The notes beneath the pieces were generated by a model that was not told where the DNA came from, ran no database searches, and saw only the letters and a program-made list of their open reading frames with translations. Positions 24,401-36,081 of a stretch of DNA of 64,000 nt are shown here, piece by piece. The DNA is from Neodontobutis hainanensis. Taxonomy: Eukaryota > Chordata > Actinopteri > Gobiiformes > Odontobutidae. The position numbers and the translations under genes were made by a program. Within the stretch, counting starts at the first letter, position 1. Each line of letters starts with the position of its first letter. Location of the stretch: positions 3,744,001-3,808,000 of the forward strand of contig JALDNG010000020.1 in assembly GCA_024349245.1 (NCBI GenBank), in the 5' to 3' direction.

Positions 24401-27400
24401 GATCTAAAACAGTGTTTTCCAAACTTAGAGAAGTCAGCTCTAAACTTCACTTTGATGTAATGTATAAGAGTTTTGCAGTTGAAGGTTGATTTACACAGAA
24501 CACAACACTGTGTATTTGTATCTAGAGAGTCTTACATAGTGGCTGTACCATTTTTAATCTTCTTACATTTTTCGTACAACCAAGGGATTAAATAATTTAC
24601 AAAAAATACTTAAGTAGAACAGTAGCAGTCTGTAGCAAAAAATAAACAGAGTTACAAACTTCTATCTCAGACAATCTCTGATCCAGCTGATTTTTAACAG
24701 GTTTTAGTTGGATTTGAACAGGTTTTAGTTGGATTTGAACAGGTTTTAGATGGATTTGAACATGTTTTAGTTGGATTTGAACATGTTTTAGATGGATTTG
24801 AACATGTTTTAGATGGATTTGAACAGGTTTTAGATGGATTTGAACATGTTTTAGTTGGATTTGAACATGTTTTAGATGGATTTGAACATGTTTTAGATGG
24901 ATTTGAACATGTTTTAGATGGATTTGAACATGTTTTAGTTGGATTTGAACATGTTTTAGTTGGATTTGAACATGTTTTAGATGGATTTGAACATGTTTTA
25001 GTTGGATTTGAACAGGTTTTAGATGGATTTGAACATGTTTTAGATGGATTTGAACATGTTTTAGATGGATTTGAACATGTTTTATTTGGATATGAACAGG
25101 TTTTAGATGGATTTGAACAGGTTTTAGTTAGATTTGAACAGGTTTTAGATGGATTTGAACATGTTTTAGTTGGATATGAACATGTTTTATTTGGATATGA
25201 ACAGGTTTTAGATGGATTTGAACATGTTTTAGATGGATTTGAACATGTTTTAGATTGGATATGAACAGGTTTTAGATGGATTTGAACAGGTTTTAGATGG
25301 ATTTGAACATGTTTTAGATGGATTTGAACATGTTTTATTTGGATATGAACAGGTTTTAGATGGATTTGAACAGGTTTTAGTTAGATTTGAACAGGTTTTA
25401 GTTGGATTTGAACAGGTTTTAGATGGATATGAGCAGGTTTTAGATGGATATGAACAGGTTTTAGATGGATTTGAACAGGTTTTAGTTAGATTTGAACAGG
25501 TTTTAGATGGATTTGAACATGTTTTAGTTGGATATGAACAGGATTTAGTTGGATATGAACAGGTTTTAGATGGATTTGAACAGGTTTTAGATGGATTTGA
25601 ACAGGTTTTAGATGGATATGAGCAGGTTTTAGATGGATTTGAACAGGTTTTAAATGGATTTGAACAGGTTTTAGTTAGATTTTAACAGGTTTTAGATGGA
25701 TTTGAACATGTTTTAGTTGGATATGAACAGGATTTAGTTGGATATGAACAGGATTTAGTTGGATATGAACAGGATTTAGATGGATTTGAACAGGTTTTAG
25801 ATGGATTTGAACAGGTTTTAGATGGATATGAGCAGGTTTTAGATGGATATGAGCAGGTTTTAGATGGATTTGAACAGGTTTTAGATGGATATGAACAGGA
25901 TTTAGATGGATTTGAACAGGTTTTAGATGGATTTGAACAGGTTTTAGATGATATGAGCAGGTTTTAGATGGATATGAGCAGGTTTTAGATGGATATGAGC
26001 AGGTTTTAGATGGATATGAACAGGTTTTAGTTGGATATGAACAGGTTTTAGTTGGATTTGAACAGGTTTTAGATGGATTTGAACATGTTTTAGTTGGATA
26101 TGAACAGGATTTAGTTGGATATGAACAGGATTTAGTTGGATATGAACAGGATTTAGATGGATTTGAACAGGTTTTAGATGGATTTGAACAGGTTTTAGAT
26201 GATATGAGCAGGTTTTAGATGGATATGAGCAGGTTTTAGATGGATTTGAACAGGTTTTAGATGGATATGAGCAGGTTTTAGATGGATATGAGCAGGTTTT
26301 AGATGGATATGAACAGGTTTTAGTTGGATATGAAGAGGTTTTAGTTGGATTTGAACAGGTTTTAGTTGGATTTGAACAGGTTTTAGATGGATTTGAACAT
26401 GTTTTAGTTGGATTTGAACATGTTTTAGATGGATTTGAACATGTTTTAGATGGATTTGAACATGTTTTAGTTGGATTTGAACATGTTTTAGTTGGATTTG
26501 AACATGTTTTAGATGGATTTGAACATGTTTTAGATGGATTTGAACATGTTTTAGTTGGATTTGAACATGTTTTAGTTGGATTTGAACATGTTTTAGATGG
26601 ATTTGAACATGTTTTAGTTGGATTTGAACAGGTTTTAGATGGATTTGAACATGTTTTAGATGGATTTGAACATGTTTTAGATGGATTTGAACAGGTTTTA
26701 GATGATATGAGCAGGTTTTAGATGGATATGAGCAGGTTTTAGATGGATATGAGCAGGTTTTAGATGGATATGAACAGGTTTTAGTTGGATATGAACAGGA
26801 TTTAGTTGGATATGAACAGGATTTAGATGGATTTGAACAGGTTTTAGATGGATTTGAACAGGTTTTAGATGATATGAGCAGGTTTTAGATGGATATGAGC
26901 AGGTTTTAGATGGATATGAGCAGGTTTTAGATGGATATGAACAGGTTTTAGTTGGATATGAACAGGTTTTAGTTGGATATGAAGAGGTTTTAGTTGGATT
27001 TGAACAGGTTTTAGATACATTTGTAGCAAAAACGGTGCTAATCTGATTTAAATCCATCTAAAACCTTGTCCCAAAAATATCACCCACTAAATGTACTGGA
27101 GCCACATAAAACTTTGCAAATGGCCGCATTTGGCCCCTGGGCCTTGAGTTTGACACGTGAGCTGAAGAGAAAGGTTATTAATAAAGATCCAGAACAACAA
27201 GGAGACAAGTGCTGAACCCTGGGGAACACCCACATCCCTGTTTGTGCCATTTTCCAGTTGCACAGAGAGGACTCTGGAGCTTATATTTAAATGGACAAAG
27301 TTTTAGAAGTGAACTGTTGAAAATCCATCAGACATGTTTTTTCTCCAAAACTATAGAACCACATTTACAAAATACTGAGATCCTTAAAGAAGCACAGTGG

Positions 27401-27958
27401 CCTCTTGCAAAAAATACTGTTCCCTCTAACACTTCAAAATCCTCCAGTCCTTAGAGCAGCCTGATTGTAAAGTGTAGCCTACATTTAGAGTAACAAACGT
27501 GATTTTCAATGTCAGCAAAGGCGCACGTGCAGCGCTTTGTTGTTCACCTGTGTCTAATGAAAGCCTGGGATGTATTTTCTCCTGATTTCTCCTGAAAATC
27601 TGTCTGTATATGAACCAAAAGCTCACCTCGGTGTCGCTTCACCGTTAAACACAAAAAGGTGACTTACATAACCGCGCTTTGGCTGAGCCTCTTAATCCCG
27701 CTGCTTTCTAACGTTTACGCTTCTATCTTACCTTTGTATCGCAATAATATCGCCTCATCTCATTTTAAAATGACCCATGAGGTTGCACCGAGTCTTATGC
27801 AGCATCCCCCCCAATAACGTGCTGTAACCATATCAACGCTCGTTTCCTCTCTTCACGCGCGTGTACCGCAGCGTTCATGTGATATTTGGTGTTGTTTTTG
27901 CAGCGTCCTCACCTCCCACCGCAGCCCACAGGCAAAGCGCCGTCACCAGAGTCCCCAT
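17878..27958 (-). CDS. chga: Chromogranin A
   Basis: Chromogranin A is an acidic secretory-granule protein of neuroendocrine cells, involved in granule formation and acting as a prohormone. Coding exons in transcript order: 27958-27913, 22454-22414, 22332-22263, 21140-21075, 20584-20190, 19458-19048, 17946-17878. They total 1098 nt, or 365 aa (human 457). Exon 1 encodes the signal peptide start MGTLVTALCLWAAVG. The mature N-terminus has the two-cysteine loop (C32 and C47) and then the conserved HHGLLQELQDLAQKG block. Exons 5 and 6 are Glu/Lys-rich with dibasic pairs that are candidate processing sites. The last exon encodes the diagnostic tail IEAELHKVAAEIRALRQG. Every phase joins. A TGACG half-site lies roughly 100-120 bp upstream of the ATG on the coding strand, weakly recalling the CRE of mammalian CHGA. 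Intron 1 is 5.5 kb and carries a minisatellite. Confidence 0.92.
18415..18946 (+). mobile_element. Non-autonomous hAT element with intact 8-bp target duplication
   Basis: The element (18423-18938) is flanked on both sides by the identical 8-mer CTCTAAAG (18415-18422 and 18939-18946). It has hAT-like ends CAGCGGTCTC and, inverted, CAGCTGTCCC. Inside is a short open start, MSKKRLWKV, near 18742, which looks like the first codons of a BED-type hAT transposase; the rest is missing. A perfect 19-bp inverted repeat (18502-18520 with 18538-18556) forms a hairpin near the left end. One 21-bp minisatellite unit (about 18476-18500) sits beside it. The element lies in chga intron 6. Confidence 0.85.
21393..21432. 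repeat. (AAT)n microsatellite
   Basis: About 13 uninterrupted TAA/AAT triplets lie in chga intron 3, roughly 250 bp from exon 4. Confidence 0.9.
24690..27015. repeat. 21-bp minisatellite array (right array, chga intron 1)
   Basis: About 110 tandem copies of a 21-bp unit with core GAACAGGTTTTAGATGGATT. Diagnostic variants are AACATG, GATATGAACAGG, GATATGAGCAGG and AACAGGATTTAG. It is clearly the same family as the array at 1-1655, differing mainly in the GGATTTGAAC versus GGATTAGAAC half. Variant blocks recur in the same order, which indicates higher-order amplification. The left edge is abrupt after GATTTTT. Confidence 0.95.
27045..27066 (-). repeat. Inverted single unit at the right array border
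   Basis: GATTTAAATCCATCTAAAAC followed by CT is one 21-bp unit in the opposite orientation, about 30 bp past the end of the array at 27015. Confidence 0.75.
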
Positions 27959-28875
27959 CAGATCCACGGACAGAGCCCTGCAGCGGGGTAACCTTGAGAC
28001 GAGACCTCAGGCTGGATCTGCACAGGAGCGAGAGAGAGGTGGAGCAGAGAGGAGGGGTGCGCGTCACTGTGCGTGTGCATGTGTGGGGTCAGGTGACTGA
28101 GGACTGAGGACACAGCAAAATCCCCGAGACCTGTTTAAGAGGCGTGTAGCCTACTGTGCAGGAACAGAGAGGTCCCGGGTTGGAAAAGCAGACAGGAGCA
28201 ACGACCTATCATCTAAATATGTGCTCCATAAATGCTGCTGAGAATGGTCCATATTTTGGTTCAGACTCAGGCCACAGTGAGGGGTTTGTTCTGGGACTGA
28301 TCAGTTCTGTTCTTCTTCAAACTGGGACGCATAAAAAAAAAAATCATGGCTCAATCTAAGGCGAAGAATTTTAGTTGCTCTTGACACTTTGTTATATAAG
28401 ACAGTGAACGTCTTTATTATGAATCAAACTGTTCATTTCACCCAATCAGCGGCTAATGGTTATCCAGCAACACAAACCCCAAATCATCTTTTCATACAGA
28501 GCCATAACTGGAATAACATCCCCATCTGTGTTCAAGATTAATCTGAAAACTCGTGTTCTGAAATTGAACTGTAACAGAACTCCAGGGTCAAACGTTTTTT
28601 TGTGTCCTGCTTCTGAATGTAGACTTAAAAAATGAAAATGTCAACGAAAGCTTTGTGGAACAATGTATTTATCAACTTTTCTTGTCCAAAAACCCACAAA
28701 CACAATCTTAAATCCATATTTGTTTAGTTATGGTCTGGCCTGTTTATCTGATCCGTGCGCTCTTTTAAATGTGATCTCTTTTATTCAGAGTTGGACATGT
28801 CTTACATCCCATGCACAGGTTTATTTTTAAACAAGGGATTACACAGACTGTAGTAAAATAAAAAAATCGTTACAC

Positions 28876-28881
28876 TTTATT
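28876..28881 (-). terminator. Poly(A) signal AATAAA, probably of sars2
   Basis: TTTATT on the plus strand, 110 bp downstream of the sars2 stop in the direction of transcription. Confidence 0.5.
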
Positions 28882-28990
28882 TGCAGAAACATTCAGCAGG
28901 AAACAATGCATGACTTTTTTTGATTTTGTACACTGGATGTGTTTTTAGGCTGATAGTAAATGTTACAGATCTATAGAACAGTCCATAATG

Positions 28991-31900
28991 TCATCTTGTT
29001 TTGGGAGAAGGTCTGGGAGGTCGATTAGGCTGGTTTGGTCCGATGTATCTCAGAGGACTGTACTGGGGCTTCTCGATCATATCTAAACCAAAATACGGCT
29101 GCAGCGCTTTGGGCACACGCACCGTTCCCCCCTGAAAGATGAGGAGGAATATGAAGAGAAACAACAAAATACTATTAAATGGTGCCAGTGGGAATCGTGA
29201 GACTTGAGACAAAATGACAGAAAGCAGAGTGAGGTTTAATAAGACCACATCAGACCAGACTTTTAAAGATCGAGACTGAGTCATGTCCAAGACCAGTGTG
29301 TGGTACATTGGGAAAGAAAAAAATTCAGTCCAGTTACATGGCATTGATTAATATTTTATTTATCACATTCCTAGTCTGCATATATCTCTTTTCCCAATGT
29401 CCAAAGACACCCATGTTTAGATAAACCGTGTAGATTAACTGATGAACCAAGCGGTTGTTTCATCATCTTACTTTGGTCTGATGTGTTTCCAGGATGGCTA
29501 TTATCATCCGAGGGATTGCACAGGCCGTAGCATTCACCTAAAAAAAAGACACACACAGACACAGCTTCATGAACAGCTCTCTAAAGCTGCATCAGCCCTG
29601 CCTGTCTCTGCCTCTTACTGTGTGGGCGTACTGCAGTCTGCCGTCCTCGCGCTCATAAAGGATGTTCAGGCGCCGGCTCTGGAAATCTGTGCAATTGGAC
29701 CCACTTGAAATCTGGTTCAGAGAAGAGAGAGAAGTGTCCTTGTTACCTGCTGTTATTATCTGATGCTTTATCACAGCCTTATTAAAGAGCAGACCTCTCC
29801 GTAGCTTTTCCTGCCGGGCATCCAGGCCTCGATGTCGAACTTTCTGTGAGCGGGAAGACCCAGCTCCTGAGTGGGCATGTCCAGCACTCTGAGAAACAGC
29901 ATAAACACATGGTCTGTGCTCATACACCTAAACAACAAGTGACCAAACAGAAGGCCAGACTGTGTGTGGGGTTATCACCTGAAGTGTAGCTCCAGGTCAG
30001 AAAACAGCTCTTTCTGCAGAGACACAAACTCCTGCAGCAGCTCAGCGCTCTCCTGACCCGTCTCATCGGCCGTCACTCCAAACATCTCCACCTGAACAGC
30101 GTCAAAGGAAAGCACGTTTAAAAGTAAAAAAGAAAAAACATGTCTGTATTATCTCTCTTTTAATAACATGTCTCTTTAGGCCCTACTCCAGTTGGATTAT
30201 TGTATTTCTCCAGTTTAGCTGTGAAATGAGCCTCTGCAGAGACACAAGTATTCTGAGGTGAGTTTTTTTTGTGACGGTATGAAAAGACATGGTACTAATT
30301 CCCTGGGAATGTCTTTGTTTACCTTGTTGAAGTGGTGAACTCTGTAGAGGCCCCATGTTTCTCGTCCTGTGTCCGTCTCTGCTCTGTAGCATGTACTGCT
30401 GCAAACCGTCCTGCAGGGGGAGACAAAGTGCTTCATGTCCTAAAATAATTCAACCTTAACTGACTTCAGTCATACAGCCTGAAACCGGTTCATTTAACCT
30501 GTAAACATGTAAAAAGGATTTTTAATGTGAAAGTTTATATTAAAGGCTAATAATATATATATTTTTTTAAAGTTGAATTACACAGAATTTGCTCTAATGT
30601 AATAATAGTTCCAATAAGAACTTTTTTTCCTAAGAGCTGCAGTTTAAAAAGGTCTCTGATGACAGTGTCAGTAAACGGTTAAACAAAAGAAATGCTCCTA
30701 ACCGAACAGGCAGGTCCTTCCAGTTAACGGCATGATCCATGAAAAAGCCTAGAGACACACGAGAGCAGCACTCATTAGGATTAGATCTAAACTCCACTTG
30801 TACACATCACAAAAGAGGTTGTACCTGCGACGCCCACCTCTCCAGTCCCAGCCAGGTTCAGGTCTGGAAACCGAGCCGGGTCGAGGGAGTAGACCTGAGA
30901 GTGGTGCGCGTTGGGCTGCATCCCACATCCCTCCTGTGGAAGCATGGTAATACTCAGTGTGTAATCTGCATCAGGGTCAGACTAACAACGAGGCCAAAAT
31001 TTCAAGAATATTTGAACCCATTTGACAGTCCAGGACAATTTTCTTATTTTTACACTCATCATTTACAAGAGACCCAGGTTTAATGTATATTTTGTATTCC
31101 TCTGAGCTTATGAGCTAAACAAATCAGCACTGCTTTGGTTTAAACTCCACAAACTACAGCAAATCTCTCAAAAGAAACTTAAGAAACTTACAAAGACCGC
31201 CCCCTTGAGCATGTCCGGGACAGCCATGGGAATAAAGCCCTGTGGGAATTAAAAAGCACAGCGTAAGCTCCTGTCGAGTGTGTAATAAAATACTGTTTGT
31301 TCAGCATATTTTGATTAATTAAATACCCGCTGGAGGAGTTTATCCAGTGCAAAGTTCTGTAGTGCCACCTGGAGCCTGGCCCCTGCTCCTCTGAGATAAT
31401 ACGACCTGTGACCTGAGACGTGGGACAGGTGCCTAAAGGAGGACACATAAAATAGAACATTTACAGCCCTTTCTCCAGCTCTGTTCATACATGCATCACA
31501 ACAACATAACATTCTCTTTTTTTCTGTTTAACACTGAAATAATCTGTCGTTATCAACTGGCTGAAGAGGTGGGAGTGAGTATCCATGATTGACCATATAT
31601 CAAAAATCCTCCATCTTTATTGTTTTTCAACAGCAGGCAGCTTGACGTCTATTCAGAATGTTTCAAACTTGCGATAACATAATGGTCTCCCAGAAAAATG
31701 TTTGTTGTAGGCATAAAAACTGGAGTATAATAAATATAAACAAACCTTTGTCTGATGAGACCCAGCCCTTCCCCCAGCTCCACGTGGCCCTTAGGCTCAA
31801 AGTCAAACTCTGGAGAAGATCAGCGTAAAGACTGTCAAATCAGAGATGTAATAATAATAAACAATAATATAAACTAACAAAAAGTCACGCAGAAATTACC

Positions 31901-33566
31901 AGGCTTATGTCCAACCAGCTCCACGAGCCTCGCCTGGCTTTCGTCTCCGAGCGGCTGAAACAAAAAGAACAAAGTGATCTGACCACTTCAGACCTGCTCA
32001 CGTCCTTTTTAATCTACTTTCGTAAACCATGAGCCTTAGAGCAAGCTGCTTTAGTGACTCTGGGAAGAAGCAGCTGCAGGTTTTGTCTGGTGGTGCATGA
32101 GAAGAGTCACAGATAAATGTGTCACATACAGCCCAATAATTATGGCATGAAAAGTCCTGGATGAGGTTCGTTTGAAAACCTACACTGTCGCTGGTCTTTT
32201 TTTATTGTTCACTTTTCTTGCCACTGTGGAGTTTCCCACCGACTCTGAGTCTCAAGTGAGTTCATGTTCAAGAGTTTTAAGAGGTTTTAGTTCGATTTAA
32301 ACTGATTTTAGTTGGATTTAAACAGGTTTGAGAAAGATTCAGGTATTCTCACCACGTCTGGGTGTGTGGAGTTGGGCAGCCTGAGAGCGCGGCTGTAGTG
32401 CTCCTCCTCCAGCTCCGCTTCTTTGGGGTAAAGCTCAGTGAGTCTGGAGCGGATCTCCCGGCCTTTCTGACGAGCCACGTTGTACTCCGGGAGCTAAAAA
32501 ACCAAACACGTCACACTAGGTCGGGGAATAAGGTGTTACTGTGGGATGCGGTCTACTCACATTAGAGAGCACCTTCTTGTCATTATTGTTCTGAAAATAA
32601 AAGTAAAGACATATTAACGAATTGCCTAAGGACGGTATTTAAAGTGAAGACAGATCCTCAAACGTGAACTGACCACCAGCGCTTTAACTGTTTCACTGAC
32701 GACTCTCTTCTCGTGCTCCAGAGCTGAGATTTCTCCTCGAACGGATTGAAGCTGCTGCCAAACACACACCTGCAATAAAAATAGATTTGAGGTGAGACAG
32801 CCTCAAAGTTATATCATAAAACATCAAGAACATTTGCAATAACAATTAGGGCTATAATATCAGAAAAACCAATGTATATTGCCATAACGATTCGGCCTGT
32901 GATATTTAAATGTTGACAGAGGAAAAATAAATAAACTATTAAATATGATTAAGAAAATATAAAATAATAAGAATTATAAGGTTTTGGACAAACACTAGTA
33001 AAAGCAGGATTTCAATATTAAACCAAGTTTAAAACAAGGACTAAACCTGGTTTAAACTAAACCAGGTAAATTGTTCCCCCAAAAATGGAAAGAAATATTT
33101 TTTTCTCTTTTAGCCATACTGCCCAGCTCTAAGGACAACTGTGATTGCTTTTTGCTTCTCCAAACTGCTACTGATAAATACCTACAGTGGGCAATAAAAT
33201 ACATAAGGACTCTTAAAGACATCATTAACAGTGGAGTATTTTAATGCCCCCTACTCCTTCTACAATCACCATAGTCTGTGTATGATAAAGCTGTTCACTT
33301 ACTATCCTCCTGACGTCCTCTCCTCTCAGCTCGCCCTTTCTGCTCTCCACATTCTCTGCGACAGCCTCGGTCTGCTCACACACCGCGGTCATGTCCAGCT
33401 CGGGTTTGTCGCTGTAACCTTCTCGGACGTGTTCGTACAAACTGCTCCGGGCTCCGTGACTGAGACGCCGGGGTAAGAGCAGCCCCTGAACCCGGGAGCA
33501 GCGCCTCAGAGCCGTGCAGCCGAGCCTCACCGCCGCCGCTGTCATCAGTCTGAAGGAGGCCGCCAT
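28991..33566 (-). CDS. sars2: Mitochondrial seryl-tRNA synthetase
   Basis: This class II enzyme charges mitochondrial tRNA-Ser with serine in the matrix. Coding exons in transcript order: 33566-33303, 32769-32674, 32590-32561, 32493-32353, 31954-31900, 31809-31746, 31432-31327, 31239-31192, 30933-30825, 30748-30703, 30410-30323, 30091-29979, 29888-29795, 29711-29619, 29537-29472, 29131-28991. The total is 1554 nt, or 517 aa (human 518). The N-terminus MAASFRLMTAAAVRLG is Arg-rich and non-acidic, as expected of a matrix targeting peptide. Motif 1 region is GFIPMAVPDML, motif 2 is STCYRAETDTGRETWGLYRV with HHF, and motif 3 is NATACAIPRMIIAILE. The C-terminus is YIGPNQPNRPPRP. All 15 introns are GT-AG and in phase. 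Nothing appears broken. Confidence 0.96.
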
Positions 33567-36081
33567 GTTGGATGATGACGGAAGTGCTTTAGTGGCACGT
33601 GGGACCAATCTTTTTCTCACAAACTAATTTTAACCGAGAGCATTTTACACATTATACACAGAGATGAGATTCCACCAAAACACAACTACATTTCCTGACT
33701 CAAATTCTTTCTTTTGTAAATGCTTATGTTATTGTTGAGAAAAACAGACTACAAAACTAAAAACTTATGTCCTCTTGTAGAATATGGGCTTAAGCTACAT
33801 TTCAGAAAACATGTAGATAATGAGGATGTTTACCAAGAAGAGCTTTAATAATGAACAGAATACAGTGTTGTTCTCCTCTGGTTGTTGGTTAGAGCAGATA
33901 GTAAGACAGAAAAACTTTACAATTGACAGTAGTGACTATATTATGACAAATGTATTAAAAAATAATCTTGTCTGTACCCTAAGCACTGTATTTAATTATT
34001 TTAAGGAAAGTGCATTTTTTTATTATTAATAAAACTAATCAAAGTTGCCACTGGGGTTGCAAAAAATAAATAAATATATGTATATGTATATGGGTAAATA
34101 TTCAAAAAAAAAAATCTTGTGGGCCCCTAATTATTGTATTTACATTTCATTGTTTTTTCCCCTCATTATTTTATGTAAATATCTTTTTTTTTTACACATT
34201 TTATTGTATATTACAAGTTCTTAACTATTGTATGCCAATTGTTTTTCTATATTTATGTGTTTATTGTTTCTAATTATATATTTTTTTAAATCTACACTAA
34301 CTAATCAGATACGACAGTATTATTTAGAACATTGTAGAAACATACGTTTCGTTTGGTGTCTCTGAGCTGATTTCATTGAGCGCTTTGTGGACACATGCGT
34401 TCCCACGTACAACCAACAACAACCAACGCACCACAAAGGCGGAAGTAAAATTATTCCACATTTTAAATAAAACACTATGCATGTATTTTTTTGATTCACA
34501 AAATGTTTGAATAAAACGTGTATTAAGGCAGAATAAATAATAAACTAAAATTTTATTTAAATTTTGTGTTTTAAAAAGAAACTTGCGTTACAAACAGCAT
34601 CACGAGCCAAAGGTCAGAAGAGCGGAAGTTTAACGTTGCGGTAATCCGGTTCAGACATGACAAGTGCGGCCGACTCTAGCTGAACTAACTCATAATTTTC
34701 TGAACCCAAAACCTCTGGAACTGCTTTATTTCATGTTTGACCAGCGGCGGGGACTGTGAGCTTTATACCATGGTGGACTAATAGCTGTTAGCGGCCTTTT
34801 CAAGAGGCTTTCGTGGGACGTTTGTTAGCTTTGGTTCGTTACTGACTGAATATGTGGAGCCTGACTCAAGACTAAAGGCCGGACAAAGATCCAAAACCAA
34901 ACCCGAGGGAAGCTCTCGACTCACCGGGGAAACCTCTGGAAAGCGTCGGGTGTCTGGTATACACCGACCCTAAACATCGGCTAAAGATTTTCTGTAAAAG
35001 TGGGACATAAACAACCGTCACACTGGAAACGAGAAGAGGAGCCAAGGCAAGCTCAGCGTCTAAGATGATTCATTAAAATGGATATATCATCTTACCATTC
35101 TGAATATCTGCAGGATTAGGACAGGCCCACAAAGAAAACTTGTTAAAAGCTACAGGGATCCTCTAAATAAATTGTGATCCGTTTAGTGGCCCTTCTTTTT
35201 ATACATGTCAGTGTAAATGACCGTCTGATGCTTAAAGATTAAATAAAATGGAGAGTCTTAAACAGTAACGACACTTAATATAAATATATGCATACAATCT
35301 GCATGATACAAGTCACAAACTATGAGTCACAGTTTGTTTTAAATGTAATAAATGTGTTTTATATGAACACACTGAGTTAAATCCAACAGATATTGCTGTA
35401 AACTGATCATAATTTGACAGAAACAAATCCACTTAACTTAAATACTTCTATATAAATTCAAGTATGTTGTGGGAAGATGCCAAAGACAAAAGATGGATAC
35501 AAGTGGTGCATTAAAATATAAATATGGCATTAAAAATAATCTAGTATTATCATGTAATGCCAGATTATTATTTTATTTCACCCTTTTGGAGTCAAAACAT
35601 TAAACAGTTTCTTTTCTTTTTTCATGTCAGGAATCATAAAATTAAACATTTGAATAATACTGACGTTATGTTAAATCTAAATAAAGTTGTGTGTGAATTA
35701 CTAATGTGAGTGAAATACAGTACAGTCAAAGCAAAGTATTTTTTTGGGTGTTACTGTGAAAAGTCCTACAACAGCTGTTTATCATTTTAAACAGAGATAA
35801 GTCTTATCTGGGTCAACATTCAAAAACCCATTATTGAGATGAATAATGAATACATATTAAAATACATATAGTATTGTCTCACTGTCACGCTTTGCAGAAT
35901 AACTGGATGTTTGTATATTATGATATTGCTTGTTTTCCATTTGTAATTTTTGTTCAGCAACTTGTTCTTTTGAAATGACTGCCGTATGTACAAAGTTAGT
36001 TTTGAGACGAGGAATGATCAGATTAGAGCTGTGTAATAATCTTTCACACCTTGAATCTTACGTTGCGTGTGTGTGTTCCAG
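33567..36081. promoter_or_regulatory. Divergent intergenic region between sars2 and the kelch gene
   Basis: No coding exon is recognisable. The stretch 34610-35060 is richer in GC and CpG than its AT-rich surroundings and is the best candidate for the kelch-gene promoter and untranslated first exon, because the first coding exon starts exactly at a splice acceptor (36081). The sars2 promoter must lie just right of 33566. The rest is AT-rich with short homopolymer runs. Promoter placement is inference from position and composition only. Confidence 0.4.

Noticed and set aside
24690..27015. CRISPR-like array
   Set aside because: The units are contiguous 21-mers with no unique spacers, in a vertebrate intron with no cas genes.
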